Positions 7,830 to 15,800 of a stretch of 32,682 nt of DNA are shown here, one piece after another (positions within the stretch are counted from its first letter, which is position 1; each line of letters begins with the position of its first letter). The stretch is from Desulfobacteraceae bacterium (GTDB taxonomy: Bacteria; Desulfobacterota; Desulfobacteria; Desulfobacterales; ETH-SRB1), in the NCBI GenBank assembly GCA_030593145.1, contig JAUVHU010000024.1, positions 1-32,682 of the forward strand, given 5' to 3'. The notes under the pieces were generated by a model. The model was given only the letters and a program-made list of their open reading frames with translations. It searched no databases and was not told where the DNA came from. Position numbers and translations under genes: made by a program.

Positions 7830-8903
7830 ATGACAAAAGAATATTCTATTTCAGTAATTCCAGGTGACGGAACAGGCCCTGAGGTTGTATCGGAAGGTAT
7901 TAAGGTCCTTGAAACAGTTGCGGATAAATGCGGCTTTAGTCTCAATTTTACTCATTATAATTTAGGGGGTGAGCATTACATGGCAACCGGAGAAATCCTG
8001 TCTGACAAAGTGCTTGAGTCGCTTGCCCTGTCAGATGCGATATACTTAGGTGCCATAGGCCATCCTGATGTGAAGCCGGGCATTCTCGAAAAAGGCATTC
8101 TTTTAAAGCTCAGGTTTCACTTTGATCAATATATTAATTTAAGACCTGTAAAATTATACGAGGGTGTAAATACACCTTTAAAAAACAAGTCGTCTGAAGA
8201 TATTGACTTTGCGGTAATACGTGAAAATACAGAAGGCCTTTATGTGGGCGCTGGTGGCAGCTTAAAGCGCGGTACTCCTGATGAAGTCGCTATACAGGAG
8301 TCAATAAATACACGTAAAGGCGTGGAAAGATGCATCAGGTATGCCTTTGAATACTGTAGAAAGCGCGACAAAGCCAAAAAGCTGACTCTTTGCGGAAAGA
8401 CCAATGTGTTGACTTTTGCGTTTGATTTGTGGGAACGCGCTTTTAATGAGGTTGCAAAGGAGTACCCGGATATTGAAACAGATTATGCGCATGTTGATGC
8501 AGTCTGTATGTGGATGGTAAAGAATCCGGAATGGTTCGATGTTATTGTTACAGATAACATGTTTGGAGATATAATAACCGATCTGGCAGCAATGATACAG
8601 GGTGGTATGGGGATTGCCGCGGGAGGAAACATTAATCCAGAGGGTGTTTCAATGTTTGAACCTATTGGCGGATCTGCTCCCAAATATACCGGCAAGCAGG
8701 TAATTAATCCCATTGCGGCTATTATGGCAGCCCAGATTATGTTAGAGACAATCGGTGAAAGCAAAGCCGCAACATTGATAGAAAATAGCGTGATAAAGGT
8801 ACTGCGTGATGATCTGAAGGATGTTGGGGCAGGAAGAATGGGATACACAACAAAAGAGGTCGGTGATTTAATAAAAGAGTATATTGAGACAGAAAAAGTT
8901 TAA
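7830..8903 (+). CDS. leuB: 3-isopropylmalate dehydrogenase
   Basis: LeuB oxidises and decarboxylates 3-isopropylmalate with NAD+ in leucine synthesis. The 357-residue protein belongs to the isocitrate/isopropylmalate dehydrogenase family: GDGTGPEV near residue 12, LLKLRFHFDQYINLRPVKL near 92-110 with the substrate-binding arginines, ENTEGLYVG, and the metal-binding DNMFGDIITDLAA near 243, then EPIGGSAPKYTGK. The LRPVKL region favours isopropylmalate over isocitrate. Homoisocitrate or tartrate dehydrogenase cannot be fully excluded. AAGGTG at 7814-7819 precedes the ATG. It is followed by asd; leuA, leuC and leuD are not in this window, though the leuB-asd pairing is common in related bacteria. 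Confidence 0.87.
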   Translation: MTKEYSISVIPGDGTGPEVVSEGIKVLETVADKCGFSLNFTHYNLGGEHYMATGEILSDKVLESLALSDAIYLGAIGHPDVKPGILEKGILLKLRFHFDQYINLRPVKLYEGVNTPLKNKSSEDIDFAVIRENTEGLYVGAGGSLKRGTPDEVAIQESINTRKGVERCIRYAFEYCRKRDKAKKLTLCGKTNVLTFAFDLWERAFNEVAKEYPDIETDYAHVDAVCMWMVKNPEWFDVIVTDNMFGDIITDLAAMIQGGMGIAAGGNINPEGVSMFEPIGGSAPKYTGKQVINPIAAIMAAQIMLETIGESKAATLIENSVIKVLRDDLKDVGAGRMGYTTKEVGDLIKEYIETEKV

Positions 8904-8920
8904 AAAGATTAAGGTTAACA

Positions 8921-8936
8921 AACTCGTAAAAAGTCG
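8921..8936. repeat. Solo end of the GTAAAAAGTC element family, copy C
   Basis: AACTCGTAAAAAGTCG matches the left ends of the elements at 65 and 6083. No inverse partner was seen within the 61-base leuB-asd gap, so it is a remnant or a single-ended copy. Confidence 0.4.
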
Positions 8937-8964
8937 AATCCATTAAGGTTGAGAGGTGCATTTT

Positions 8965-9987
8965 ATGTCCGGGAAGAAATTTAATATTGCGGTAGCAGGC
9001 GCTACAGGCGCTGTCGGAAATCAAATGATAACATGTCTTGAGGAGAGAAATTTTCCGGTAAAGTCTATTAAATTTCTGGCTTCCAGCCGCTCTGCAGGAC
9101 GCAAACTTCGTTTCAGAGGGGATTTAGTGGAGGTTGAAGAATTAACCGAAAATTCCTTCAAGGGCGTAGATATTGCCCTTTTTTCAGCAGGCGGCGGTAC
9201 AAGTGTAAAATTTGCTCCTTTTGCGGCAAAAGACGGGTGTGTTGTTATTGACAACTCAAGCGCATGGAGGATGGATCCGGATGTTCCGTTGGTTGTTCCG
9301 GAGGTAAATCCACATGCGGTGGCGCAATACACAAACAAGGGGATTATCGCAAATCCTAATTGTTCGACTATTCAGATGGTTGTTCCTCTTAATCCTATTC
9401 ACAAAAAATGCGGGATCAAGAGAATAGTGGTTTCAACATATCAGGCGGTTTCCGGTACAGGAAAAAAAGCAATTGATGAGCTTTTTGATCAGACCAAAGC
9501 CATGATTAATTTTATTGATTACAAGATAAATGTGTATCCTCATAGAATAGCTTTTAACTGCCTTCCGCATATTGATGTGTTCCTTGAGAACGGTTATACA
9601 AAAGAAGAGATGAAGATGGTAGACGAAACAAGAAAGATCATGGAAGATGATACAATGGGGGTAACAGCTACAACTGTTCGTGTGCCAGTCTATTTCAGTC
9701 ATTCGGAGTCGATTAATATTGAAACCAGGGAGCATATCTCAGCGGATGAAGTTAAGTCTCTTCTTGAGAATGAGCCTGGTATTAAAGTTGTGGATGATCC
9801 AAAAAAGAATATTTATCCTCTCGCTATTGATGCAGCGGGTCAGGATCTGACATTTGTGGGTCGTATCAGAAATGATGAGTCGATTCCAAACGGTATAAAT
9901 ATGTGGGTTGTAGCAGACAATATTAGAAAAGGAGCCGCAACCAACACAGTTCAGATAGCGGAAATTCTGGCGGAAAATTATTTATAA
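8965..9987 (+). CDS. asd: Aspartate-semialdehyde dehydrogenase
   Basis: The enzyme reduces aspartyl phosphate to aspartate semialdehyde with NADPH, the branch point to lysine/diaminopimelate, threonine and methionine. The 340-residue product has the dinucleotide loop GATGAVG at 12-18, the nucleophile C133 in NPNCSTIQM, and the FNCLPHID and RVPV segments of the family. The ATG at 8965 is preferred over an in-frame GTG at 8956 because GAGAGG at 8951-8956 is then correctly spaced and the product starts at the usual KFNIAVAGATG strand. It lies 61 bases after leuB and may be co-transcribed. A short heptad array follows its stop. Confidence 0.95.
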   Translation: MSGKKFNIAVAGATGAVGNQMITCLEERNFPVKSIKFLASSRSAGRKLRFRGDLVEVEELTENSFKGVDIALFSAGGGTSVKFAPFAAKDGCVVIDNSSAWRMDPDVPLVVPEVNPHAVAQYTNKGIIANPNCSTIQMVVPLNPIHKKCGIKRIVVSTYQAVSGTGKKAIDELFDQTKAMINFIDYKINVYPHRIAFNCLPHIDVFLENGYTKEEMKMVDETRKIMEDDTMGVTATTVRVPVYFSHSESINIETREHISADEVKSLLENEPGIKVVDDPKKNIYPLAIDAAGQDLTFVGRIRNDESIPNGINMWVVADNIRKGAATNTVQIAEILAENYL

Positions 9988-9988
9988 C

Positions 9989-10009
9989 CTGGGTTCCCGG
10001 TTTCCGGTT
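9989..10009. repeat. Short heptad array after asd
   Basis: Three 7-base units in register (CTGGGTT, CCCGGTT, TCCGGTT) begin 2 bases after the asd stop codon. The rest of the 163-base asd-greA gap contains AT-rich DNA with no other feature I can support. Confidence 0.4.
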
Positions 10010-10150
10010 GAAGAGCCTTAACTTACTTTTAACTTTGCGTTCTTAGTGCCTTGAGCGAAGCTGGCGGTGAAAAAAATCTATATAAAATACGTCATTGAAT
10101 TAACGAATTAGAGCGCCAAGGTATTATTAGAGATTAAAAATGGAGTTTAA

Positions 10151-10618
10151 ATGGAGAGAATACCTATTACAAGAAGTGGGTACGATAAACTGAAAAAAGA
10201 GATAGAACATCTTCAAAAGGTTGAGCGACCTCAAAACATAAAGGCTATTGAAGAAGCTCGTGCTCATGGAGATCTTAGTGAAAATGCGGAGTTTACAGCG
10301 GCAAAGGACAGGCAGGGTTTTATCGAAGGCCGGATAGGTGAGTTAGGATACAAGCTGGCCAATGCTGATATCATCGATCCTGATACACTTTCCAAAGACT
10401 GTGTTGTATTTGGCTGCACTGTTCTACTTGAAAATATAGATAATGAAGAGAATGTAAAATATCAGCTTGTCGGACCGTATGAAGCAAGTATCGAGGAAGG
10501 GCGAATATCGGTATCTTCACCGCTTGGCAGAGCGGTTGTGGGGAAAAAACCGGGAGACGAGATCAAGATTCAGGCTCCTGGCGGAGAAAGGTGTTACGAG
10601 CTGGTGGAGATATTGTAA
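10151..10618 (+). CDS. greA: Transcription elongation factor GreA
   Basis: GreA inserts a coiled coil into the RNA polymerase secondary channel and stimulates cleavage of backtracked RNA. The 155-residue protein has the N-terminal coiled-coil domain (residues 1-75, with GDLSENAEFTAAKDRQ carrying the conserved acidic tip residues) and the C-terminal FKBP-like domain ending in the typical SPLGRAVVGKKPGDEI motif near 122-137. Length is normal. A GGAG at 10142-10145 supports the ATG. It lies 24 bases upstream of rpoZ, so two RNA polymerase partners are probably co-transcribed. Confidence 0.96.
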   Translation: MERIPITRSGYDKLKKEIEHLQKVERPQNIKAIEEARAHGDLSENAEFTAAKDRQGFIEGRIGELGYKLANADIIDPDTLSKDCVVFGCTVLLENIDNEENVKYQLVGPYEASIEEGRISVSSPLGRAVVGKKPGDEIKIQAPGGERCYELVEIL

Positions 10619-10642
10619 ATTTTTTATAATGGAGGTTTTATT

Positions 10643-10909
10643 GTGGCGCGTATTACGATAGAAGATTGTTTAGAAAGGGTGCCAAACCGTTTCTTATTAT
10701 GCAACATGGCTGCAAAACGTGTAAGACAGATCCGTGACGGTTCTGAATATCTTGTGAGTTCACCAAAAAATGAAGATGTTGTTGTTACTTTGCGGGAAAT
10801 TGCAGCAGGCAAGGTAGTGTTGAAAAAAGAGCAAGAGAAGGAAGAGAAGGAAGAAAAGGAAGAGAAGGGGAAAAAAGAAGAGAAAGAAGAGAAAGAAGAG
10901 AAGGATTAG
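10643..10909 (+). CDS. rpoZ: DNA-directed RNA polymerase omega subunit with Lys/Glu tail
   Basis: Omega clamps the beta-prime C-terminus and assists RNA polymerase assembly. Residues 1-60 match the family: MARITIEDCLERVPNRFLL, the AAKRVRQ helix near 23-29, and the VTLREIAAGKV segment near 48-58. The remaining 27 residues are almost only Lys and Glu, encoded by a purine-rich GAAGAGAAG-type repeat at about 10825-10905 that looks prone to slippage. The start is GTG at 10643, supported by GGAGG at 10631-10635. The protein is 88 residues, close to the normal omega length, so the tail replaces the usual C-terminus. It follows greA closely. The 161-bp element copy 2 begins 4 bases after its stop. 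Confidence 0.9.
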   Translation: MARITIEDCLERVPNRFLLCNMAAKRVRQIRDGSEYLVSSPKNEDVVVTLREIAAGKVVLKKEQEKEEKEEKEEKGKKEEKEEKEEKD

Positions 10910-10913
10910 CTTA

Positions 10914-11074
10914 ACCTAAATTGAGCGATTTTTTACTCGATCTGCGCTAATCTCTTGCGCATAAAGGCTTTGCAAGAATCCTCGACATATCCACGGGTAT
11001 GCCTGCGGTTTTTGCAAATTCTTATGCATCAAGATCTCAGCACATATCTTCGCAAAAAATCGCTCAACTTAGGT
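10914..11074 (-). repeat. 161-bp element with inverted ends, copy 2
   Basis: This is the inverse-orientation copy of the element at 969-1129 with the same length and only scattered substitutions. Its ends (ACCTAAATTGAGCGATTT and the inverse complement) are intact. It starts 4 bases after the rpoZ stop and supplies the first 25 codons of the longest reading of the downstream ttcA-like gene. Confidence 0.8.
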
Positions 11075-11826
11075 TTAAAGTCTGTTTTAATCTTTTGGCA
11101 AAGCAAAACTATATATATAAAGTATTGAACAGGGCTGTCGGCAAAGCCATGCACCGGTACGAGATGATATCTGACAAGGATCGCATAGCGGTGGGGCTTT
11201 CAGGAGGGAAAGACAGCCTTTCACTAATGTGGATTTTAAAGGAACGTCAGTCTCGTATTCCAATAAATTATGATTTGTTTGTTATTTACATTGATCTCGG
11301 GTTTGAGGGGGGATTCACCGAACAGCTTAAAACCTATTGCGCTCAAAATGGGTTTAAACTAATTGTCGAGCATACAGATTATGGGATAATAGCGCATAGC
11401 GCTGAAAATCGTGAAAATCCCTGTTTTTTATGTTCCAGATTGCGTAGAAAACGGCTTTTTGAAATAGCGGATGAACTTGGATGCAACAAACTGGCGCTTG
11501 GGCATAACAAGGATGACATAATTGAGACACTGTTTTTGAACATGTGTTATGCAGGTGAGATCAGCACTATGGTTCCTTCCCAGTCTTTTTTCCATGGAAA
11601 GCTTACAGTAATAAGGCCCCTTGCATTTACGGATGAGAATATCATAAGCCGTTTTGCTAGCAGCAAAGGATTTCCATCCTTTGTCAATCCATGTCCTTCG
11701 GCAAAAATATCGAAACGACAGGAAATGAAAAGTCTTTTAAGTCAGCTATATAGCAGCAATAAAAAGATAAAAGGGAATATCTTCAGGGCCATGAGCAATG
11801 TGAAAACAGACTATTTGTTAAAATAG
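10999..11826 (+). CDS. TtcA-like tRNA 2-thiocytidine biosynthesis protein
   Basis: This is a PP-loop ATPase of the TtcA family, which adds sulfur to cytidine-32 of some tRNAs using an oxygen-sensitive 4Fe-4S cluster. The PP-loop SGGKDS is at 68-73. The cluster ligands expected for TtcA are present as C142 and C145 (PCFLCSRLRR) and C232 (NPCPSA). LALGHNKDDIIETL near 166-178 is the second nucleotide motif. The start is uncertain. The ATG at 10999 lies inside the 161-bp element, which would provide residues 1-25 without homology to the family. An in-frame TTG at 11095 would begin just before KQNYIYKVLNRAVGKAM, where family similarity starts. Neither has a clear ribosome site. The substrate could differ from classical TtcA. 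Confidence 0.82.
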   Translation: MPAVFANSYASRSQHISSQKIAQLRFKVCFNLLAKQNYIYKVLNRAVGKAMHRYEMISDKDRIAVGLSGGKDSLSLMWILKERQSRIPINYDLFVIYIDLGFEGGFTEQLKTYCAQNGFKLIVEHTDYGIIAHSAENRENPCFLCSRLRRKRLFEIADELGCNKLALGHNKDDIIETLFLNMCYAGEISTMVPSQSFFHGKLTVIRPLAFTDENIISRFASSKGFPSFVNPCPSAKISKRQEMKSLLSQLYSSNKKIKGNIFRAMSNVKTDYLLK

Positions 11827-11854
11827 GGTAACCGTTCACGGTTCAAGGTTGAAC
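11827..11854. repeat. Heptad array after the ttcA-like gene
   Basis: Four degenerate 7-base units (GGTAACC, GTTCACG, GTTCAAG, GTTGAAC) begin directly after the TAG stop. A further pair of ACCCTGA units at 12004-12017 ends 5 bases before the folE2 ATG. Confidence 0.45.
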
Positions 11855-12022
11855 TGATCTGAGTCCAATGTGGATTTATTAGATTTTTGTGTTATGATAC
11901 GGCTCCGTTTGCCACTGCCAGGCACGAGCGGGCAGGAAGCGAGCTTGTACTGAACTTAAAAGCAAAAAGATGAAGAAAATTGCAAAGCAATTAACCTCTA
12001 AAAACCCTGAACCCTGAAACCT

Positions 12023-12799
12023 ATGAAAGATGTCCAGAGCCAACACGATTTTCGCAATATACCTGTTGATAAGGTAGGAATAAAAGATCTTCGATACCCT
12101 ATTACGGTTCTTGACCGTAAGAACGGTTTTCAGCACACTATTGCTTCAATAAACATGTATGTGGACTTGCCGGAAAAATATAAAGGCACGCACATGAGCC
12201 GTTTTGTTGAGCTGCTCCATTTGTTTCGATCTGAGATTTCTTTGAAAGAAATCTCAAACATTCTTGAACAGATGAAGGAGCATTTAAAAGCAGATTCGGC
12301 GCATATTAAGATTACATTTCCTTATTTTATTGAAAAAAAAGCCCCGTTAAGTAATTCTCCCGGACTCATGGACTATACATGCGTGATAATCGGATCGAGC
12401 GGCCATGACGGTAAACTTGATCTAATATCAGAAGTAATAGTTCCTGTTTCTTCTGTTTGCCCCTGCTCAAAGGAAATCAGTGAAGCAGGCGCTCATAATC
12501 AGCGTGGAGAAGTGAGGCTTAGTATAAGATTTAAGAAATTTATCTGGATAGAAGATATGATAGAGCTGGTGGAGAAATCCGCGTCATGTGAAGTATATTC
12601 TGTATTGAAGCGTGTTGATGAAAAGCATGTAACTGAAGAGGGTTTTTCAAACCCTAAGTTTGTTGAGGATATTGTTCGGGATATTGCTGAAAAGCTGAAA
12701 AAGGACAAAAATGTTACCTGGTTTTCTGTAAGCGCTGAAAATTTTGAGTCAATCCACAACCATAATGCCTATGCATTCATTACAAGCGGAAGAAGATAA
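12023..12799 (+). CDS. folE2: GTP cyclohydrolase I type B (FolE2)
   Basis: FolE2 converts GTP to 7,8-dihydroneopterin triphosphate, the first step of folate synthesis, and serves the same role as FolE without strict zinc dependence. The 258-residue protein shows the family signatures: DLRYPITV near 22, GTHMSRFVELL near 55-65, the metal-binding PVSSVCPCSKEIS with C146/C148, AGAHNQRGEV near 155, and the C-terminal SIHNHNAYAF. Folate is the carrier of the Wood-Ljungdahl methyl branch encoded on the other strand, although the genes are convergent and not an operon. No good ribosome site precedes the ATG; the position is occupied by ACCCTGA heptads. Confidence 0.94.
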   Translation: MKDVQSQHDFRNIPVDKVGIKDLRYPITVLDRKNGFQHTIASINMYVDLPEKYKGTHMSRFVELLHLFRSEISLKEISNILEQMKEHLKADSAHIKITFPYFIEKKAPLSNSPGLMDYTCVIIGSSGHDGKLDLISEVIVPVSSVCPCSKEISEAGAHNQRGEVRLSIRFKKFIWIEDMIELVEKSASCEVYSVLKRVDEKHVTEEGFSNPKFVEDIVRDIAEKLKKDKNVTWFSVSAENFESIHNHNAYAFITSGRR

Positions 12800-12805
12800 T
12801 TACGC

Positions 12806-12845
12806 TTTCGTCTTCCTTGTACTCGAACAAAATTGAACATTTTTC
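12806..12845. repeat. Solo end of the 2291-2499 repeat family in the convergent gap
   Basis: This stretch resembles 2451-2490 closely and shares the block GAACAAAATTGAACATTTT. It begins 7 bases after the folE2 stop and fills the 61-base gap between the convergent folE2 and formate dehydrogenase genes. It may be the shared 3' end of both transcripts. No clear terminator was recognised. Confidence 0.45.
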
Positions 12846-12860
12846 AAAGGCTTCATAGGG

Positions 12861-15800
12861 TCATACCGGTTCCACGCTAACCGCACAGACTTTGAATGCT
12901 GGTATTCGAGCTATTGGGTCGAGGGTGTCGCTGGTCAAAATGTTGGCTGCTGCTTCCCCGAAATGAAACGGAATAAAGACAATTCCCTCAGGGCTTTTCT
13001 TGGTAAGACAGGCGCGCGTAGTAATCTCTCCTCGTCGTGATGTTATCTTAACCATACTTCCGTCCGCTATTCCTTTATTTTTCGCATCCAAAGGGTGAAT
13101 CTCCGTGATTACTTCAGGAAAAATCAAATTAAGCCCTTCCACCTTGCGGGTCATGGTGCCGCTGTTGTAATGGTAAAGGACTCTTCCTGTTGAAAGAAGA
13201 AAAGGATATTCTTCGTTCGGAAGTTCATCGGAGAGGATGGATTCCACGGATTGAAACAATCCTTTTCCACGGGTAAAACTATCTTTATGCAGATAGGGCG
13301 TGCCGGGATGTTCCCAGTTTGGACATGGCCACTGGAGACTATTTTTGTTGAGACGTTCGTAGTGAATCCCGCCGTAAATCGGCACAAGACAGGCAATTTC
13401 TTCCATGATTTCTTCAGGGGTATCGTAATTCATAGGCATTCCCATCTTTTCAGACAGGTTGCAGATGATCTTCCAATCGGGTCTGGAATCCCCCAGGGGG
13501 TCTAACCCTTGCCTCACCCGTTGGACCCGTCTTTCCGTATTGGTAAAAGTACCCTCTTTTTCAGCGAAACTGGCAGCAGGAAGGACTACATTGGCCAGCT
13601 TTGCCGTTTCTGTCATGAAGATATCCTGAACCACCAGGAAATCCAGTTTTTTCAAAGCCGCTTCTACCTCTTTTAAGTTGGGATCACTCACAACAGGATT
13701 TTCACCCAAGATGTACATCCCTTTTATCTTCTTTTCCAGAATAGCGGGCCACATATCGGTTACCGCAAGTCCCGGTTTTGCCGGAAGTTTCTTACCCCAG
13801 ACCTTTTCGAATTTCCTGACGGTTTCCTGGTCGGAAATAGACTGGTAACCAGGGAGTACATTCGGAAGTGCGCCCATGTCGCAGGCCCCCTGCACATTGT
13901 TCTGGCCTCTTAAGGGGTTAACCCCACCTCCTTTGATCCCGACATTTCCACACAACATAGCAAGATTGGCAATCGATTTAACATTGTCGGTGCCGAATGC
14001 ATGTTGGGTGATGCCCATGCAATATGCAATAGAACCTCTTCCGGCTTTGGCATAAAGGCGTGCGGCACTGATAAGGTCTTTTGCCGGTATGCCGGTAACC
14101 TGTTCAACAAATTCCGGGTTGTATCGCATCACCGTCTCTTTAAAGGCCATAAAGTTTTCTGTTCTGTCTGCCACATAAGAGATGTCATACAGATCTTCAT
14201 CTATAATTACATACATCATACCGTTTAACCAAGCCACATCCGTACCTGGCTTTGGACGCAGCCGGATTTCGGCATACTGCGCTATTTCAATCTCACGTGG
14301 ATCAACCACAATTAGTTTTGTCTTGTTTTCTTGTACGGCCTTTATCATTTGGAGGGCTATAACAGGATGATTTTCAGTAGGATTGCTTCCTGTAATGAGG
14401 ATTACATCAGCCTTTTTAAAATCAGCTATCGGGTTGGTCATTGCCCCGCTTCCAAACGATGCGGCCAGACCGGCCACGGTGGGGGAATGTCAGAGCCGCG
14501 CGCAGTGGTCAACATTATTTGTGCCGATCACTGCGCGCATAAATTTCTGCAGGAGATAATTTTCCTCATTGGTACATCTTGCCGAACTCAAACCAGCCAA
14601 TCCGTCAGGATCATTATTCCTTATTTCCAAAAATTTTTGGGCAATTAAAGAAATTGCATCTTCCCAGCTTGCTTCCCAGAAATACCCCCTTTTGCGGATG
14701 AGCGGTTTTTTTAATCGCTGCGGGTGACTGACAAAACTGGTTCCGAACCTCCCTTTGACACAAAGATTTCCAAAATTAGGGGCATCCTCAGGATCAGCGT
14801 TCACCTCAACAATTGAGTTTCCTTTTATGTTCAATTCAATAACGCATCCGCATCCGCAAAACGGGCAGACTGTTTTGACTTTTTTTATTTCATTGGCGTC
14901 AACCGGAAGGGTGATTGATTTTTTTGATAGACCGCCCGCTGGACAGTTATCAACGCAAGCGCCGCAAGAAACGCATTTTTCATTAATAATGAGGGAGATT
15001 TGTTCAGGAAGTCCATCATTGTCAAAATTTGTTCCGGTCAGCTCTAATGCGTCATATTCACAGCTATTCTTGCAACGTTGACAAAATATACACTTGTTGG
15101 GATCAATAACAATAAAAGGATGACAGCTGTTGATTTCGTACTTTCTGCGCTTTAGCATGCTGGATATACGAAACCTTACTTCGTATTCTGTGGATAATTT
15201 ACGCAGCTTGCATTTGGAAAGAGCTGCGCATCCACATTCCAGGCATCGTTTGGATTCTCGAAGCGCGGTTTCTTCAGTAAATCCCAATTCAATTTCATCA
15301 AAATCCCGGATGCGTCTTTCCGGCGCACGCACAGGCATTTTTTCTCCGAGGCGCATCGGGACATTTTCAAAGTTATGCAGATCAAGATCTTCGAATTTTT
15401 TGCCCTTTGTAAAATTGAGTTGCCGTTTGTAACGGTGTAACGGTTTTTTACTAAGATATGTCTGGATTGCTTCAGCCGCCTTTCTCCCACCGTTGATTGC
15501 CCGGATAACCGTTTTTGGGCCGCGTACAGCGTCCCCTCCAGCAAAAACTCCTTTTTCTGAAGTCTGAAATGTTTGAGCGCCGGTAATAATAGTTCCATCG
15601 GAAAGAACATGTGGTTTTACTGCTTCATCCTGAAGTTCCATCCAGGAAAGATCAGGGAACTGTCCGGTTGCCACAATCACAGTATCTGCTTCACGGGTAT
15701 CTTCGGATCCGGGATCAGGAATCGGCCAACGTTTTCCCTTCTTATCCGGCGTGCTCAACTTCATACGGACTGTTTCAAGTTTAAGAGAGTCTTTCTCTTT

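Noticed and set aside
7830-8903. Isocitrate dehydrogenase
   Set aside because: The substrate-binding region reads LRFHFDQYINLRPVKL, as in isopropylmalate dehydrogenases, and the gene is next to asd.
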